This document shows positions 39,335-53,255 of a DNA stretch of 64,000 nucleotides, piece by piece. The notes beneath the pieces are model-generated. The model saw only the letters and a program-made list of their open reading frames with translations. It searched no databases and was not told the origin of the DNA. The position numbers and the translations under genes were made by a program. The stretch covers positions 10,783,952-10,847,951 of the forward strand of contig NC_045142.1 in the NCBI RefSeq assembly GCF_008831285.2. Direction: 5' to 3'. This stretch comes from Nymphaea colorata (lineage: Eukaryota > Streptophyta > Magnoliopsida > Nymphaeales > Nymphaeaceae). The first letter of the stretch is position 1, and every line of letters begins with the position of its first letter.

Positions 39335-40094
39335 TCACATGATGACGCATCCTCCATATTGTTCAACCGTGATGGAGATGTGCTCGCACCTCGGGCAACA
39401 GGCGGGGAGCTTGCAAGGCTTATCTTTCTCCTCGTCCTTCTCGTCCTTCGGCGGTCCGATCGTCAGTATGTCCGCCATCTTCCCGGCCTTCCTGACTTGC
39501 TTGACTACGGCCACTGGGTCAACCTCACCGGTCACCGTCACCGTGCTTTTCTCGGCATCGATCTCTATCTTGTCGATCCCTAATGGGGGAGAAAAGGCAG
39601 AACATATTACAGAAGAGTCTTATCAGTAAAAACTGCTTCCAAATCTTTATGATATGTATTATGAAGAATGTGAATATTGCTTGCATAAGAACATGATATC
39701 TAAAAACCATTTACCCACATGTGCAATCTTTGCTATGAAATATTTCTCAAGCTTGTGACAAGACACTCCTCACCTTTGGGATTTTTCATTCTAGCAAAGT
39801 AGAATCAAATACAGGGGAAACTTACCTGCTATAACCACTTGAAGAGATAAAATTATGCATGCAAAGGAGAATACAAGATATAAAGAAAGTGCATAATACT
39901 TTACCCGTCAGTGTAGCTATTGTCTTCATCACGAGGACCTTGCATTTGAGGCAATAGAACTCCACCGTTAACACTATTTTCAACACCTGTATCAAACGAC
40001 AAAAGACGAAGGCTTAAATTCATTCTGCGGAAGTTTATTGAAGATTCGGCAGAACTGGAAGGGGAAATTAAGAAGTAACCCCTTGGGCTCCCAT
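39335..40094 (-). CDS. Heavy-metal-associated isoprenylated plant protein (HIPP), copy A, 113 aa
   Basis: Small metallochaperone-like protein with one HMA domain and a prenylation tail, probably membrane-anchored after farnesylation. Exons on the minus strand: 40094-40080 (MGAQG), 39986-39905 and 39579-39335, with in-frame GT..AG introns. The metal site is CLKC (Cys17, Cys20), followed by TLTG, the STVTVTGEVDPVAVVKQVRK strand-helix block and a charged linker (KDEKDEEKDK). The C terminus has a second cluster C-x4-CC-x2-C and ends CVIM, a CaaX box whose Met favours farnesyl transfer. First and least interrupted of three tandem copies; (TA)n lies 43 bp before the ATG. The start is supported by ATGGGAGCC in all three copies. 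Confidence 0.9.
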
Positions 40095-40134
40095 CTCTGC
40101 AGGAAAGTCCCTTATGATCAAGGAGACAGACGAC

Positions 40135-40135
<1 letters not shown>

Positions 40136-40167
<32 letters not shown>
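40136..40167 (-). promoter_or_regulatory. TATA tract upstream of HIPP copy A
   Basis: A pure TA run 43 bp before the ATG, at the place where copies B and C have only short TATATA sequences. It may serve as an expanded TATA box. Confidence 0.45.
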
Positions 40168-40168
<1 letters not shown>

Positions 40169-42121
40169 GTGAAGATCAACAGCTTAGATCATCAAGCATA
40201 TGCTTTGAACAAGTCTTAAATTTTGGTGGTAGGTCTATACCTCCAGTTTGTTTTGGTTTGAGTGGTTAGCTGAAGATGCCCAAATGCCACGTTTTAAAAA
40301 CATCCTGGACCAATCCTCAAGATGCATACTAAAAGACATCGTAATTCCTAGCAGGCCATCCCTGTTCATACGAAACATTAGTTGGTAGGAAGGTTTAGTG
40401 CAACACAGGTTGTCTTCAGGTGCCTAAACTGACTAAACTGCCACAAACAAAAAAAAAACCTAGTATAGCTAACTAAAATCACCTCCCTGTAATGATGATA
40501 TCCGCGAGCCAGTATGTGACAATCTTAGGCTGTAAAAAGGTCGCAAAACATACTCGGGGATAGAAATTGACAGCCCAAGTGAAACATACTATGTGATAAA
40601 AATTCACGACCCAAGGGAGAGGTGTGTATGGTCTCTCTTTGCGGCAGTAGAAAAATCACCACTCACTTGAAAAAAAAAAGGAATGGTAAACAAGAAAAAA
40701 ATCACCTTTTTACAAGGACTAAACTGCCCCTATTATGCTAGGCCACAGATTTTACAATGCCCTCCCCCATCACCCTGCTCACAGGTCCAGGGCTGTTTCA
40801 AACCAAGTGGACCCGCGGCTCACTTATCAAATAAAGTGTTACACTGCCATGTCATAACGATAGGGGAAATGCATTAACGAACATGAATTGCAAAGATGAA
40901 CATACCATTGGGATCAAAGAAATAATAGCAGCTTATAAGCATTCGATTAAAAGTGGAAGAGAACACCTTTGCTAAAGACAAAAATGCCGTTTTGTAAGAT
41001 GCAAACGCTCTTTACAGAATCATATCATGAGGGTTCTTCCACTAAACTCAGAGGTCAAAGGGAGCATATATAGACTGCACTCTCTCAATTAGTGTTCCTT
41101 CAATAAAACTCTTCTTTTAAAATATCTAATGCCCCGACGTCATTTAAAATAGAAGAGCCCAATACAGGCCGAAGCCACAACGAGACCATAGAAGTATTCT
41201 ATTTCATAGAAAGAGAGGCACAAATTTCATGTTCAACACTAAGCTGTCATGGAAGTATTCTATTTGAGGGTGAGCTAAGTTGTTCAAAAACCAGGCGAAG
41301 AGATGCAACAATATTATTGGATTGTTCCACACTCCCGCGCCCCCCCTCAAATTTTATTGTTGAATGCCTTAAACCGATCTTGTAGCCAAATTTATGCATT
41401 TCCTTCAGAGACGATTATGAAACTAGTTGGCTTCTAAGAAGGCCGACTCACTTGAATTCATGTTGGGAGTGGAATCACTTACCCATGGAGGCCTAACGGA
41501 AACTTTTTTGGGTAGTGATTCTATCAGCTTGTAGTTGTACAGGTTCACTTCCGAAATTATCTTTGTTACCATGAAAGATGTCCCTTACCCAAGTGGGCGA
41601 TGCATTGCAGACCTTATATAATATATATAAAGATGGTGGATTCCTTGGGTCGGGCTCCGGCTGGAGAAATCCATATACACTCACCCCAATGCGTTGAATT
41701 AGGCAATTGCTAATTGCGTGTCGTATGAGGGGCACATGTTTGGTAAATGAAAACAGATTGTTACTATTTTATGAATCTATCTCAATTGAGTCAGATTCAT
41801 GAAACTCTTTATGTGATTGCATTTCATGAGACTGCTTTAATTTTTAAGCCACAATCATGGAACAATAACAAATTATAATTATTGCGAACCGACCTTATAG
41901 TGAAAGTGGATACATCCTCATGAATGGAGGGGATATCCTCTACTTACACTAACATGATGCATTTCATTAGATGGATGGTATCTTATATGTGTGCCTATAT
42001 ATATATATATATATTGTCGAAAGATCAATGGCTAAGATGATGCCTTATAGTTAGGGGAGAGAGAGACAGAGAGAATCTGACTTTTCAACAATTTATAAGA
42101 AGATCGCCAGCATAAGATTTC
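40168..42121. other. 5' flank of HIPP A and dispersed repeat copy 2
   Basis: 40168-40450 aligns with the 5' flank of copy B (51150-51440). 41190-41680 is the partner of the repeat at 37400-37920. No gene recognised. Confidence 0.6.
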
Positions 42122-42550
42122 TCTTAACATACCACTCTAGAAAGACTGAAGGCAAGCCAGGAGACAACTATATTCTATCTGTCACCCAACGTCACAGCTC
42201 TTTGTGTATACCTGTATGTATAACGCCAAGTTATTATATTATATTCATTCATATGTACACAATAAATAGTGCTTCAAGGTATCAAAATGAAATACTTTGG
42301 TATTCAACACTTTCTCTCCCTTTTACTTTACTCTCTCGAACTTTCTGTATCCGATAGGGCTTCTATTCTTCCATTTCTGATATTCCAAGAGACCTCGTTG
42401 CCTGGAGACGGTACCAGAGCCACTCTAAGGGATCTGTTTCATGTGCAACCTGTGTGTAAAGCCTGCAGATCATCTCCCACTTGTGTAAACCCAAGCAATA
42501 GCTGAACCAGAGAACCCTAACTCGTCTGTGATTCTTTCCCAAACTCCTAC

Positions 42551-43147
42551 AATGAAGGCTGTTATGAAAGAGTCAGATCTGGCCCTCAAAATCACATCGC
42601 CTCTCAATGGTGGAAACTACATCTTTTGGGCAAAATTTGCAGGTGCAGGAAGTCAAAGATCAGGTACATTAATGAGAAGATCATCCCCCTGCAAAAAAAC
42701 CGATCCTGGTTACAAAGAAGGGGAAGCTAAGGGCAGGGTTGTTATGTCCTGGTTACTTAACTCAATGGAACCAGCTATTGCCAAAGGGTTCCTATTTCTA
42801 GATTCAGCAAAGGAAATATGGGACACATTAGCAAAATATGGTGAAGGTAGAAATTTAGCAAGAGTTTATCTCCTTCAACATGATGTAGCCATGTTCACAA
42901 AAGGAGAGAAGCATTTCATATGTACCTAAGCCCGCTCAAGGCCATGTGGGATGATCTCTCCCAACATCACCCCCTCATGGCAGATCTGGAAGTGTTAAAG
43001 CAGAGGGCTGACAAAGACAAGGTATTCAAGCTCCTTGCTGGTTTAGTAGAAAAGTTTGATAACCTAAGAAGCCAAATTCTCATGTCTTACCCACTTCCAT
43101 CGTTCAACAACGTATCTTCCATTATGCAACAGGAGGAAACCAGATGA
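42551..43147 (+). pseudogene. copia gag remnant
   Basis: Gag (UBN2-type) reading with LNGGNYIFWAKF and later MSWLLNSMEP and FDNLRSQIL, broken by a frame change near 42925. The zinc knuckle is not visible downstream. Confidence 0.7.
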
Positions 43148-43372
43148 AGAATCATGAAAACTGAAGACAAACTCAAGAAAGAGTTGTCTATCTCTTCCAT
43201 TGAGAAGGTCACCTTTGTCGCCAAATCAGAACCACCTTCACCTTCGCAAGGAGACAAGAACTGTTTTGTAGCAGACACTAGATTTGGCCATGGAAGAGGA
43301 TCCATGTCCCGTACTTATCATAAGAAACAGGGACATACAAGAGAACGTTATCGTGTTTATTTAGCTTGCTCC

Positions 43373-44330
43373 GATAACATAGAATGGATCATTGACAGTG
43401 GTGCTACAGACCACATGACTGCATGCTTAGAACTTCTTCTTGACGTTAAATATTATAAAAAGATTCATGTTAAACTCATCGATGGATCTGTTACCACTGC
43501 ATTGAGACATAGTTTAGTTTATATAAACAAGGCTATTACATAATATAATATGCGGTGTGTAACTTTATATTTGTGAGTAAATTAACGATTTAAACTGCTA
43601 CATATTGTTTGCTGGAAAAAAGGTGATACTATTGGACAACAAAAACCAAACAAAGATTGTTGAATGCAAAAAAGAAAATGGCATGCATCACTTAACTCAG
43701 AAGAACAATCCAAGAGCTCATACTGCAATAGCAGTGGATGCTCGATTGTGGCACTATAGAGTAGGCCACCCTTCAAATAAAGTCCTAAGGACTACGTTTC
43801 CATGTTCTCAATTTGTTGTTGGCAATTGTGAGGCATGTACATTGCCGAAGATGACCAGGTTGCCTTTTATTGATTCTGAACATGCAGTTGAATCATACTT
43901 TGACTTGATACATACTAATGTTTGGGTGCCAGCCCCTGCAAGCAATTGGAAAATTTGGGTATAAAAACTTTGATACTTTCATTGATGACAAATCTCAAGC
44001 CACCTAGATTTACTTTTTGAACAAGAAAAGTGATATGTTTCTCACATTAAAACAATTTTACCAATATGTAGTTACTCAATATAATCAGTGTATCGAAACA
44101 TTGAGATCAGATAATGGAGGAGGATACCTTAATGCAGAATTTGAGAAATTTACAAGTAGCAAAAGAATTGTACATCAAACTACTTGCAGGGAAAAACCTC
44201 AACAGAATGTTTCATATGTTCCACATGAATGTCCCCTCTATATTCTGGTGTAAAGCTTTGGCATGTGGCTGCCATGCCATGAATAGAACTTCAAGTAACA
44301 AACTAAGTGGCAAGAGTCCACTATAAATTT
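43373..44330 (+). pseudogene. copia protease and integrase remnant
   Basis: The aspartic protease motif DSGATDHM is at 43393-43416. The pre-integrase region (LWHYRVGHPS) is at about 43745, and integrase-core scraps LRSDNGGGYLNAEF lie near 44101. Several frameshifts and stops break the reading. Confidence 0.75.
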
Positions 44331-44744
44331 TGCATGACAAACCAGTTTCTTTGAAGCACCTGAGAGTTTTTGGCTATGTATGTTATGTTCATTTACAAGA
44401 GTATGTCAGAAATAAATTAAAAAGAAGGGTTGTGTTTCTTAGGTATTTTTTTGTAAGAAAGGATACAAATCCTTTGATCATAAAGAGAATAAATTGTATG
44501 TATCACGTGATGTAAAATTCAGAGGTCAAAGCTTTCTATATTGAAACTATACAAGATGTTTTCAGCCAGAGGAAGAATGCTTTGGCTGTTATACCTATTG
44601 TTAAGGCCGTTATGCCTGCTATTGTTATTATACCCCTTCCAATTGTAAATGAAAATTCAGAGAATTTTACAATTATTAAATCTGAAAATGTATACACATC
44701 TGATCATAATCATGCTAGTGAGGAAACATGAAATAACTTGTCTA

Positions 44745-46233
44745 AAAATGTTTAGATAAGAAGGACTGGTAGAGCAAGAAGAAGACCTGTCATGTACGAT
44801 GATTGTTACACACATTTCTTTCTAATGCATGCACTAGTGCTGAGATTGAGCTACACACTTATGAACAAGCTAAGACTGAAGAGAAATGGAGAAATGTTAT
44901 GAAAAGCAAGTAGCAGCATAAAAAAAAAAACCAGACCTAGAATTAGTCGACAGATAACATGACAAAAATTGGTTGGGTGCTGTTGGATATACAAGATTAA
45001 ATTTAATAGCAAATGACAAGTGGAACATTACAAAGCACAACTTGTAGCTAAAGGTTTTACTCAAGAAAATGACATTGATTATCATGAGACCTTTGCGCAT
45101 GTTGCAAAGATGAATCCACTAAGAATACTATTGTTAGTAGCTGCAATCAAACACTAGAAAATGTTCCAACTAGATCTGAATAATGCATTTCTTCACGGGA
45201 ATTTAGATTAAGAAATCTATATGGAGTTAGTTCCAAGTCTACAGGTTCAAAATGGTAGTCTGCCACTTGTGTGCAAGATATTCAAGCAATCTCCTAGAGC
45301 ATGGTATGAAAAAAGAGTTGAAAAATTAGTAGAAGGAGAATAAAAAATAAGCAATGCTGATCACTCCATTTTACAGCCACTACAAACATATGTATATGAC
45401 ATTTAGCTGGAAAGGAATGCTATGCTATTTCTTAGGCATACTCATAAACTTGAACCATTTCATGTGTCAAAAAATCAAACCTTCTACATGAAACAAGGAT
45501 GACAAACTGTAGGGAAGATCATATACCAATGGAAGTATATCTGAAATTACAGTGTGAAGAAAGAGAATCTATACTTGACAAAGGAAGCTATCAATGGTTA
45601 GTGGGAAAACTGATATACTTCACAACTACTAGACTTGACATCATCTATTTAATAAATTTATTAAGTCAGTTTATGCGTTGTCCAAGAAACCACATGTAGA
45701 AGCTGCTTATCGAGGGCTCAAGTATCTTAAAAAGACAAACAACAAGAGTATTATGTTTTGAAGAAATAGTCATCTGCAAGTATATGGGTATGTAGATGCT
45801 GATTGGGTAGGTAATCATAGTGATAGGAGATCAACCATAGCATTGCTTTGTAGGTGGCAACTTAGTTTCATGGAAAAGTAGGAAACAAATAGTTGTAGCA
45901 AGATCAAGTGTAGAGAGTGAATATAGAGCCATGCCTCTCACTGTGTACGAACTTCTGTCGATAAAATACCTATTACAAGACATGAAAATCAGTATGGAAT
46001 GACCAATAAGTCTGTTATGTGATAGTAAAGTTGTGATTTACATTGGGAACAACCCTATGTTTCACTAAAGAGCAAAACACATTGAAGTTGACTATCACTT
46101 CTTAAGAGAGAAAATTCAATTAGGGATCATAAGAACTCAACATGTTAATTCAAATGAACAACTCACAGATGTAATCACTAAGGCTGCACGTAGAGACACT
46201 TTCTACAAGCTCATTAACAAGTTAGGTCTTTAG
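44745..46233 (+). pseudogene. copia reverse transcriptase and RNase H remnant
   Basis: Scraps in several frames: DYHETFAHVAKM (near 45076), DADWVGNHSDRRST (near 45797) and ESEYRAMPLT (near 45917). In-frame stops are frequent, and the catalytic YVDD region is not recognisable. Confidence 0.7.
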
Positions 46234-46460
46234 GAGTTGGAAGATCTAACTTGAAGGGGAGAATGTTAGGAATATTTCTCTAGAAAGACAGAAGGCAAGT
46301 CAGGAGACAACATCACAGCTCCCAATATATACCTGTATGTATAATGCCAAGTTGTTATACTAAATTTGTACACTATAAATAGTGCTCAAAGGTATCAATG
46401 AAATACTTTTGTCTTCGACACTTTCTTTCTCCCTGCTACTTTACTCTCTCGAGACAACAA

Positions 46461-46469
46461 CGATCCTCA

Positions 46470-46501
<32 letters not shown>

Positions 46502-48326
46502 TATGAACTCAACATTGCAAATTAAACCCTATGTTGGACATCGAAGTAGAAAGCCGTAATTGACACAAAGAAAAAGAAATGAAAATCAATGTATGTCTAG
46601 GCCAAACTTGCACAACCTACCAGCCTTGTGGACCTTGATGTCATCCATACCTGAGTTGCAGCATGACCCGTGCAAGACAAAACAAAAGCACTAACATGAA
46701 CTATATGGAGATAAAAGATATCCAGGGATGCATCTCACAACAATATAGATGACTCCTAGTGAACCAAACGACCTTCTAGGAGACCACCTACAGAAGGATC
46801 CCAAGTCAACAGTCAACATTAAAAATTGATGTGGCTTGCGGATTCTGGTTGATCGTCTGGTTGGAGGGGAGCAAGTGGTGCGTTTCCTCCTCTTAGCCTT
46901 CCATGGCTCGACCCGCTTACCAACCTCCGGCCCCACCACTGCAAAGCGTGCAAGCAAAGCCTCTTCAAGGCCATGCACTTCTGGAAAAGGAGATCCACCT
47001 CAAGCAACTGGAGAAACATATCAGGAGTGATAAAAGTCACCGGAGTCTGTGGCTGGGGGCGTGTTTAAGGTGGAAGTGGCAAAGGAGAGCTTATGCTTAG
47101 TCAGAGGTGACTCAATGGTTTTTTAATTTTATTGAAAAAAAGAAATGCCACTTGACGCCTCCATTCAATGCCTCTCCTTCAACTAGCAACCTCCCCGTCC
47201 CCTTCCTTCACTCATCACCTATGGGCAGAGATCCCTCCGGCAAGGCAAGCGGGTGGAGAGACGCCGGTTGGGGGTGGCTCCTTTTCATCTTTTCTAAGTA
47301 AGGGGTTGAGCTGGTAGCGAATTGAAATAATTAACGAATCAAGATTTTCGAAAGATATACAATAAATGAGACTGAATATATATATATATAAAATTGGCAG
47401 ATTCGAGACCATTAGGTCAGGAACAAGAACCAAGACCACTCAAAATTGGCTATTGAACTACTCTTTTATTGCAATCTAACCATATAGGTATGATTTTAGA
47501 AATGTCTTGATGAGAATCATATACTAATTTAGTCACTTTCTTTAGTTTAATATGTTTCTATAGCAAGCAAAAAATGAACGACTGTTAGGATTTCAAATTT
47601 TTAATAGTACAAAAGTCCATGATTCCCTTAAAAACAAATTGAACTAAGATTTATTCTATGTTGAATTAGTATTCATAAACACATTAGATTGTTATTATGT
47701 TGTTCAAAATAGATATTTTCTTATATGAATTTAAGAGGTCTAGTTTTTGTTCTGACTTAAGCGGTCTGCAATATATCAATTTTCTTATATATATATATAT
47801 CAAAGCCAAAAGCTAAATTAAATAGTGAGACAAGTTAACAGATATGTTGGGTTCCATATCTCTATAATGATGCAAACGTTAGACGGCGCATCGCATGTAG
47901 AGCATATTGATGCTTATCCAAATAATGCGGCAGTGCCATGTGCCTCACATAAGCCTCAATGCGACCCCAACAGTATATACCAACTTGGGTTGCGAGCGGT
48001 CCAATTTGGATTGTAGTATTGAGTATTATTTCGATTCGATTCGGACGCGTCCAATCCGAATCACTTGCAACCCTAGTACACCCACCCACCCACTTCTTAA
48101 TTTCAAGAAGTCAATAAAATTTAATTTAACATCAAAAGTAGCAAAAATAACGTTTATTTTATATTATGAATAGAGGAATATTCCAGAGAGAGAACTAGTG
48201 AGAGATACTTTGGGATATAAGAGGTAGACGCACATAATATATTCTGGGAATCACTATGCATTTCGGTTGAACTGTACATGATTGAGAGCAGAAACCCCTT
48301 CCTTTCTCTTATCTCTAGGGTCTAGG
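46461..48326. other. Intergenic: GA run plus duplicated 3' flank of HIPP B
   Basis: A (GA)n run lies at 46479-46500. 46690-47040 carries short minus-strand ORFs without recognisable domains. 47140-48250 aligns in order with 38020-38960, the flank of HIPP copy A. Confidence 0.5.
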
Positions 48327-48501
48327 CAAGGGCTCAATTAGAAAATTCTGGCTAAAGTACAAAAGGTATAAAGTTTTAAATTCTTAAGGGGTATCAATAC
48401 GTCAATAAAAAAATACTCAAAAATATCAATATAAAAATATTTTTTTTGGAGGTCCACACAAGCAATTGCCCATGCCTATCCCACTCCTGCCTCTGCCCCT
48501 G
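48327..48501. mobile_element. hAT-like MITE, copy 3
   Basis: A 175-bp element starting CAAGGGCTCAA and ending CTCTGCCCCTG (inverted CAGGGGCAGAG). The flanking 8-mers ggtctagg (48319-48326) and ggtcaagg (48502-48509) match at 7 of 8 when one offset is allowed at the end. Terminal sequence is similar to the copies at 10 and 20530. Confidence 0.6.
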
Positions 48502-49009
48502 GGTCAAGGGCTAAGTCGGTGCTTGGTACGAAGCCTTCATTTAATGCATTTAAGCTAATACCCAAGTTCGACCTTGTTGACACAACACCATGTGACACAT
48601 ATGCCACCAACCGTCTGCGTACCAGCTATTGGCCTGAGCCGATGTACAAAGTGATTTATGACAATAGATTTATGCACTAAACCCTAAAATAGAGCCAGCG
48701 CTGACCCTAACCCTAAATGTTGTAGTGTGTATAAGTCTTATCCTTGAAAGAAAGAGGTTCTGTCACTTTCATGTTCCCTTTATGGTTCATTAGGGAGAGG
48801 TCTTAGACGTGCATCCAAGCGTTGGACTTAGACTATTTTGGGTTGAACCCTCCTAATTAACCTGACTCATTCATACTTTCACATGTAGGTTATCTTATGC
48901 ATTTCAACATCTTTCAATTGGATAGTAACTATGTAATTGGACTCTCATTATTGAAATCAAATACATTTTATGTAGTTGACGAAAAGAGGGAATTAAAAAG
49001 GGTGTCAAG

Positions 49010-49280
49010 TAAGGATGCCAATATATTCAATTTGAATAGGATATCCAATCAAACATATTCAAAAATCAGATGTGAAAAAAAAAAAATATTCGGTTGAGAA
49101 ATCAGATCGGATTCGGATTTAAGAAATGACATTCAATTGGATTCAGTTTCAGATATACATAAATATTCGATCGGATTCAAATTCAGATCAGATTTATTTT
49201 TAGGTAAGTATCTTATATCTAATGTTCTTATATTTTGAAAATGAGCAAAATTCAATTCTAAATTTGGATTCAATTTGAAA
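49010..49280 (+). mobile_element. Non-autonomous AT-rich element (pair at 54780-55125)
   Basis: Begins AAGGATGCCAATATATTC and carries TTTGAATAGGATATCCAA, TTTAAGAAATGACAT and many GGATTC(A/G)GATT units. It aligns with the reverse complement of 54780-55125. No ORF. Confidence 0.6.
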
Positions 49281-49513
49281 ATTGGAAAGAAGGCTGGTCT
49301 TATCTGGCCAAGGAATTGCTCAGCAGGTGAGCGCTAGCTATCACCTTCTTGTAATGTTAATTTCTAAAAAATTTTTGCATGGTATAGAAGATATCTAATG
49401 ACGGAGCTAGGATTTTTTTGGCTGATGGACACTTGAATCATCGGCCTGAATTTGGTTTGAGCACTGCATGTTGTCGAACTTAGGTCTAACTTCATCATAA
49501 TGCAATTAGCCAG

Positions 49514-50190
<677 letters not shown>

Positions 50191-50285
50191 TATATTAAGT
50201 GCCTGACATAGTTGATCCTTAAAGTTTTGAAATCAGTAACAATTGAACGCTTTCACAGATAGCAGTCATGGTTATTTGTGCAATA

Positions 50286-51035
50286 TCACATGATGGTGCA
50301 TCCTCCGTATCGTTCAACCGTGACGGAGATGTGCTCGCAGCTCCGGCAACAGGTGGGGAGATCGCAAGGCTTGGGGTCGGGCTTCGGCTCCGGCTTCGGC
50401 TCCGGCTTCGGTGGCGGTCCCACTGTCACTATCTCCACCATCTTCTTGATCTTCCTGACTTGCTTGACTACTGCCACCGGATCAACCTCGCCGGTAACAG
50501 TCACCGTGCTTTTCTCGGCATCGATCTCTATCTTGTCGATCCCTACCACCACCAACAGGGAGAAAAGGCAGAACATATAACACGAGTTTATCAGTAAAAA
50601 CTGCCTCCAAATATATATACATGAAGAATGTGAATAATGTTTGCATAAGAACATGATATGTCAAAACCATTTACCCACATATACCATCTTTGCTACTAAA
50701 TATTCCTCAGGCTTGAGATTTTTCATTCTAGCAAACTAGAATCAAATATAGGGGAAAGCTTACCCCTGCTATAACTGTTCAAAGAGAGATAAAATATGCA
50801 TGCAAAGGAGAGCACAAGATATAAAGAAGGTGCATAATACTTTACCCATCAGTGTAGATATAGTTTTCATCACGAGGACCTTGCATTTGAGGCAATGGAA
50901 CTCCACCTTTAATACTATTTTCAACACCTGTATCAAACGACAGAAGACAAAGGTTTAAATTAATTCTGTGGCAGTTAATTGAAGATTCAGCAGAATTGGA
51001 AGGGGAAATAAAGCAGTAACCCCGCTGGCTCCCAT
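50286..51035 (-). CDS. HIPP copy B, 117 aa
   Basis: Same three-exon structure as copy A: 51035-51021 (MGASG), 50927-50846 and 50542-50286, all in frame. HMA metal site CLKC (Cys17, Cys20), then TLMG and the same STVTVTGEVDPVAVVKQVRK block. The linker is Pro/Lys/Glu-rich (PKPEPKPEPKPDPKP), created by a 12-bp tandem repeat. The C-terminal Cys cluster C-x4-CC-x2-C is kept, and the protein ends CTIM, a farnesylation-type CaaX box. 3' flank GGTTATTTGTGCAATATCAC is identical in all three copies. Inferred role: metal binding at a membrane; the specific metal is unknown. Confidence 0.9.
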
Positions 51036-51081
51036 CTCTGCAGGAAAGTCCCTTGTGATCAAGGAGACAGACGACGTACAG

Positions 51082-51097
51082 GTGTGTGTATATATAC
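51082..51097 (-). promoter_or_regulatory. Short TATATA element upstream of HIPP B
   Basis: GTGTGTATATATA lies about 47 bp before the ATG, at the position of the expanded TA run in copy A. Confidence 0.4.
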
Positions 51098-51462
51098 CTC
51101 TTGAAAGCGGTTATCCATTGCATTAAAAAACAGGACGATCATATTTTTCCATTATAGTTGAGAAGATCAACAACTTAGATGATCAAGCATATTTTTTGAA
51201 CAAGTATTAAATTTTGGATGTAGGTCAATGGCACCAATTATTTTGATTTCAGTGGTTAGCTGAAGATGCCCGAATGCCATGTTTTAAAAACATCCTTGAC
51301 CAATCCTCAAGATCCATTTCCAGCAATCATCGAAATTCCCAGCTGCCCTTGCCTGATCATATGAAAGGTTTGTTGGTAGGAACAGGCTTAGTGCAACGCT
51401 GGTTCTGTCTTCTCGTGCCTAAAGTGACTAAATTGCCCTAGCACAAAAGAAGTCTGTACAAG

Positions 51463-51813
51463 TAGGGCAACACTCGAGCGGAATCGAGGTTTAGTTGGGC
51501 ATCACACAATACCACGTTGAGCTCTCGACTCGTTTAACTTATTTATTTTAAGTGTATCATGTTCCTTTTAACTTGTTTAACTTGCTTAACTTGTTTAACT
51601 CGATTAACTTGTTTAGTTACTACTCGTTTAATTCTCTTTTCATCCTAGTCAAGCCGAGTTGATTTCTTACAACTTAAATTCGACTTGTTTAACATTTTGA
51701 GCATACATTTGAACTCAAGTTCAATTTGTTTATGAACAAGTTGAGTTAGAATCGAGTTTTAATGAGAGAGTTCGAGTCGAGCACAAGTTGGCTAGACTCT
51801 TTATGCAGCCCTA
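51463..51813. mobile_element. TAGGGCT-family non-autonomous element, copy 1
   Basis: Begins TAGGGCAACACTCGAG and ends GCAGCCCTA. The interior is rich in TTTAACTTG and CTCGA repeats shared with 52941-53250 and 58202-58619. No ORF. A target-site duplication is not evident here. Confidence 0.6.
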
Positions 51814-52940
51814 CAGGTAACTGAATTACATTTTTGGAAACATGCTGCAATTGTCAATGTTGTTTCCAAATCCAATGATGATATATCAGATATAATCACA
51901 CCATATTTCTTGGAACAAGGACGTAGAAATTTTGGAACCCTGCTTTTAACATGTAGTATTGTTATAGGAACATGAGATTCCTTTCATAAAATGCCCTCTT
52001 TATAATTAATGTCATGAAATCTTGGGTGTTGATTATAAATGATTCAGAAGGGGAACGATATCCAATAATCTTCCAGAAGACTTATTTTGAGAAAGATAGA
52101 TCCTCAAATGCGTGCTGGTCCAATGGGTATTGGAGATGCATGATCAATGGATGGTCAGATCTGCTTCCACTCAAAAGCCATTACTTTTTGGGGTTTAAAT
52201 TTTGGATCATATATGTTAAAAACAATTTGCACCATTGGATCAACAAAGTCTTTCATTTTATAAATTTAAAAGTTTTTCTATTTTTCAATTATTTAAAGGT
52301 GGGCTGTTACAAACCTTTTTTTAATTCTGTTTTTTTTGAACTTTTTCACACTCTGGTTTATTAATTATGTAACAATACGAAGTAATTGAATAAAAATTAG
52401 GGAGATACCAATGTAAGAATAAAGAAATTTCTCTGGGCTGGTATAGGCAATGGCCAGCATCAGCCTTCACCTGCCTCCGCTGCTGTGTTGAATTGTTCAA
52501 AGGGGGCCGAGAAGCCATCAATTGTGGGGTCATTAATTTTTCAATTAAATATTTCTTGGACCAAGTCTACTTTATAAGAGAAAAAAATCTCATCAATTCT
52601 TCAATGTTGATGGTGGACTTCTCTGGATTTCTCAAGTGAGTCTTAACCTTTCAATTGGATGTTATGTTTATATACAAGTAAACATGTCATGCACAGATGT
52701 TGATGAGAACTACGTATTCAACACTTAAAGGGCCCTTCTACATATATAAACAGATAAAATTAAACGAGCTGGGGATCGATAACTAAGAGGACAGTGAAAT
52801 CAACCAAGTGACTGCTACTTGTGCATCGCCCACTATTGTTCGATTTCTACAGTACCTTCCCCTTGCCAAACCAATGCAAGGGCTGACACCGGCTCACTAG
52901 CTAATATATAGGTGATGTATTGTTCAGTATCACAAAGTAA
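51814..52940. repeat. 5' flank of HIPP B, duplicated near HIPP C
   Basis: No gene. Blocks such as TAAATATTTCTTGGACCAAG, AACATGTCATGCACAGATGT and AAACCAATGCAAGGG recur in the same order at 57640-58135, showing that the tandem duplication extends beyond the gene. Confidence 0.7.
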
Positions 52941-53250
52941 TAGGCCTGCATATCTAGTCGAGCTAACATGAGCTTGCCTCAAACTTGCTCGTCAAAACTC
53001 AACATGAACTTGACTCGTTTATAAACAAGCCTAGCTCGAGTTTGAATGTATGCTTGAAAAATTAAACGAATTGAGCTTGAGTTCTAAGAACTCAACTCGG
53101 GTCGGCTACATAACAAATGCTGAAATATAATGAGAAAATACTCAAGCAAGTAGCAATTAAACGAGTTAAAAGAAACAAGTAGAGTTTAACAAAAACAATT
53201 TAAACAAGTTAAACGAATGGAGCTCGACCTCGATGCTGTATTATCGAGTC
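52941..53250. mobile_element. TAGGGCT-family element, copy 2 (truncated)
   Basis: Starts TAGGCCTGCATA and aligns with 58202 onward (AATGCTGAAA(T/C)ATAATGA, GAGCTCGA). The right end is missing at about 53250, where a different element begins. Confidence 0.6.
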
Positions 53251-53255
53251 CATAA

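Larger units (their letters stand above)
42122..46460 (+). mobile_element. Decayed Ty1-copia LTR retrotransposon
   Basis: The 5' LTR (about 42122-42409) and partial 3' LTR (46264-about 46458) share CTCTAGAAAGAC, ACCTGTATGTATAA and TTTACTCTCTCGA. The primer-binding site GGTACCAGAGCC follows at 42410, close to the copia tRNA-Met type. A polypurine tract (GAAGGGGAGAA) precedes the 3' LTR start at 46264. Internal order is gag, protease, integrase, reverse transcriptase, RNase H, as in copia. Many stops and frameshifts are present, and the 3' LTR is truncated by a GA-rich stretch. Inactive. Confidence 0.85.

Noticed and set aside
46691..47040. Overlapping minus-strand ORFs near 46.7-47.0 kb
   Set aside because: Looked like a possible retroelement scrap, but I found no motif to support it.
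48675..48720. Telomere-like ACCCTAAA and CCCTAACCCTAAA
   Set aside because: Only a few scattered units; not an interstitial telomeric array.
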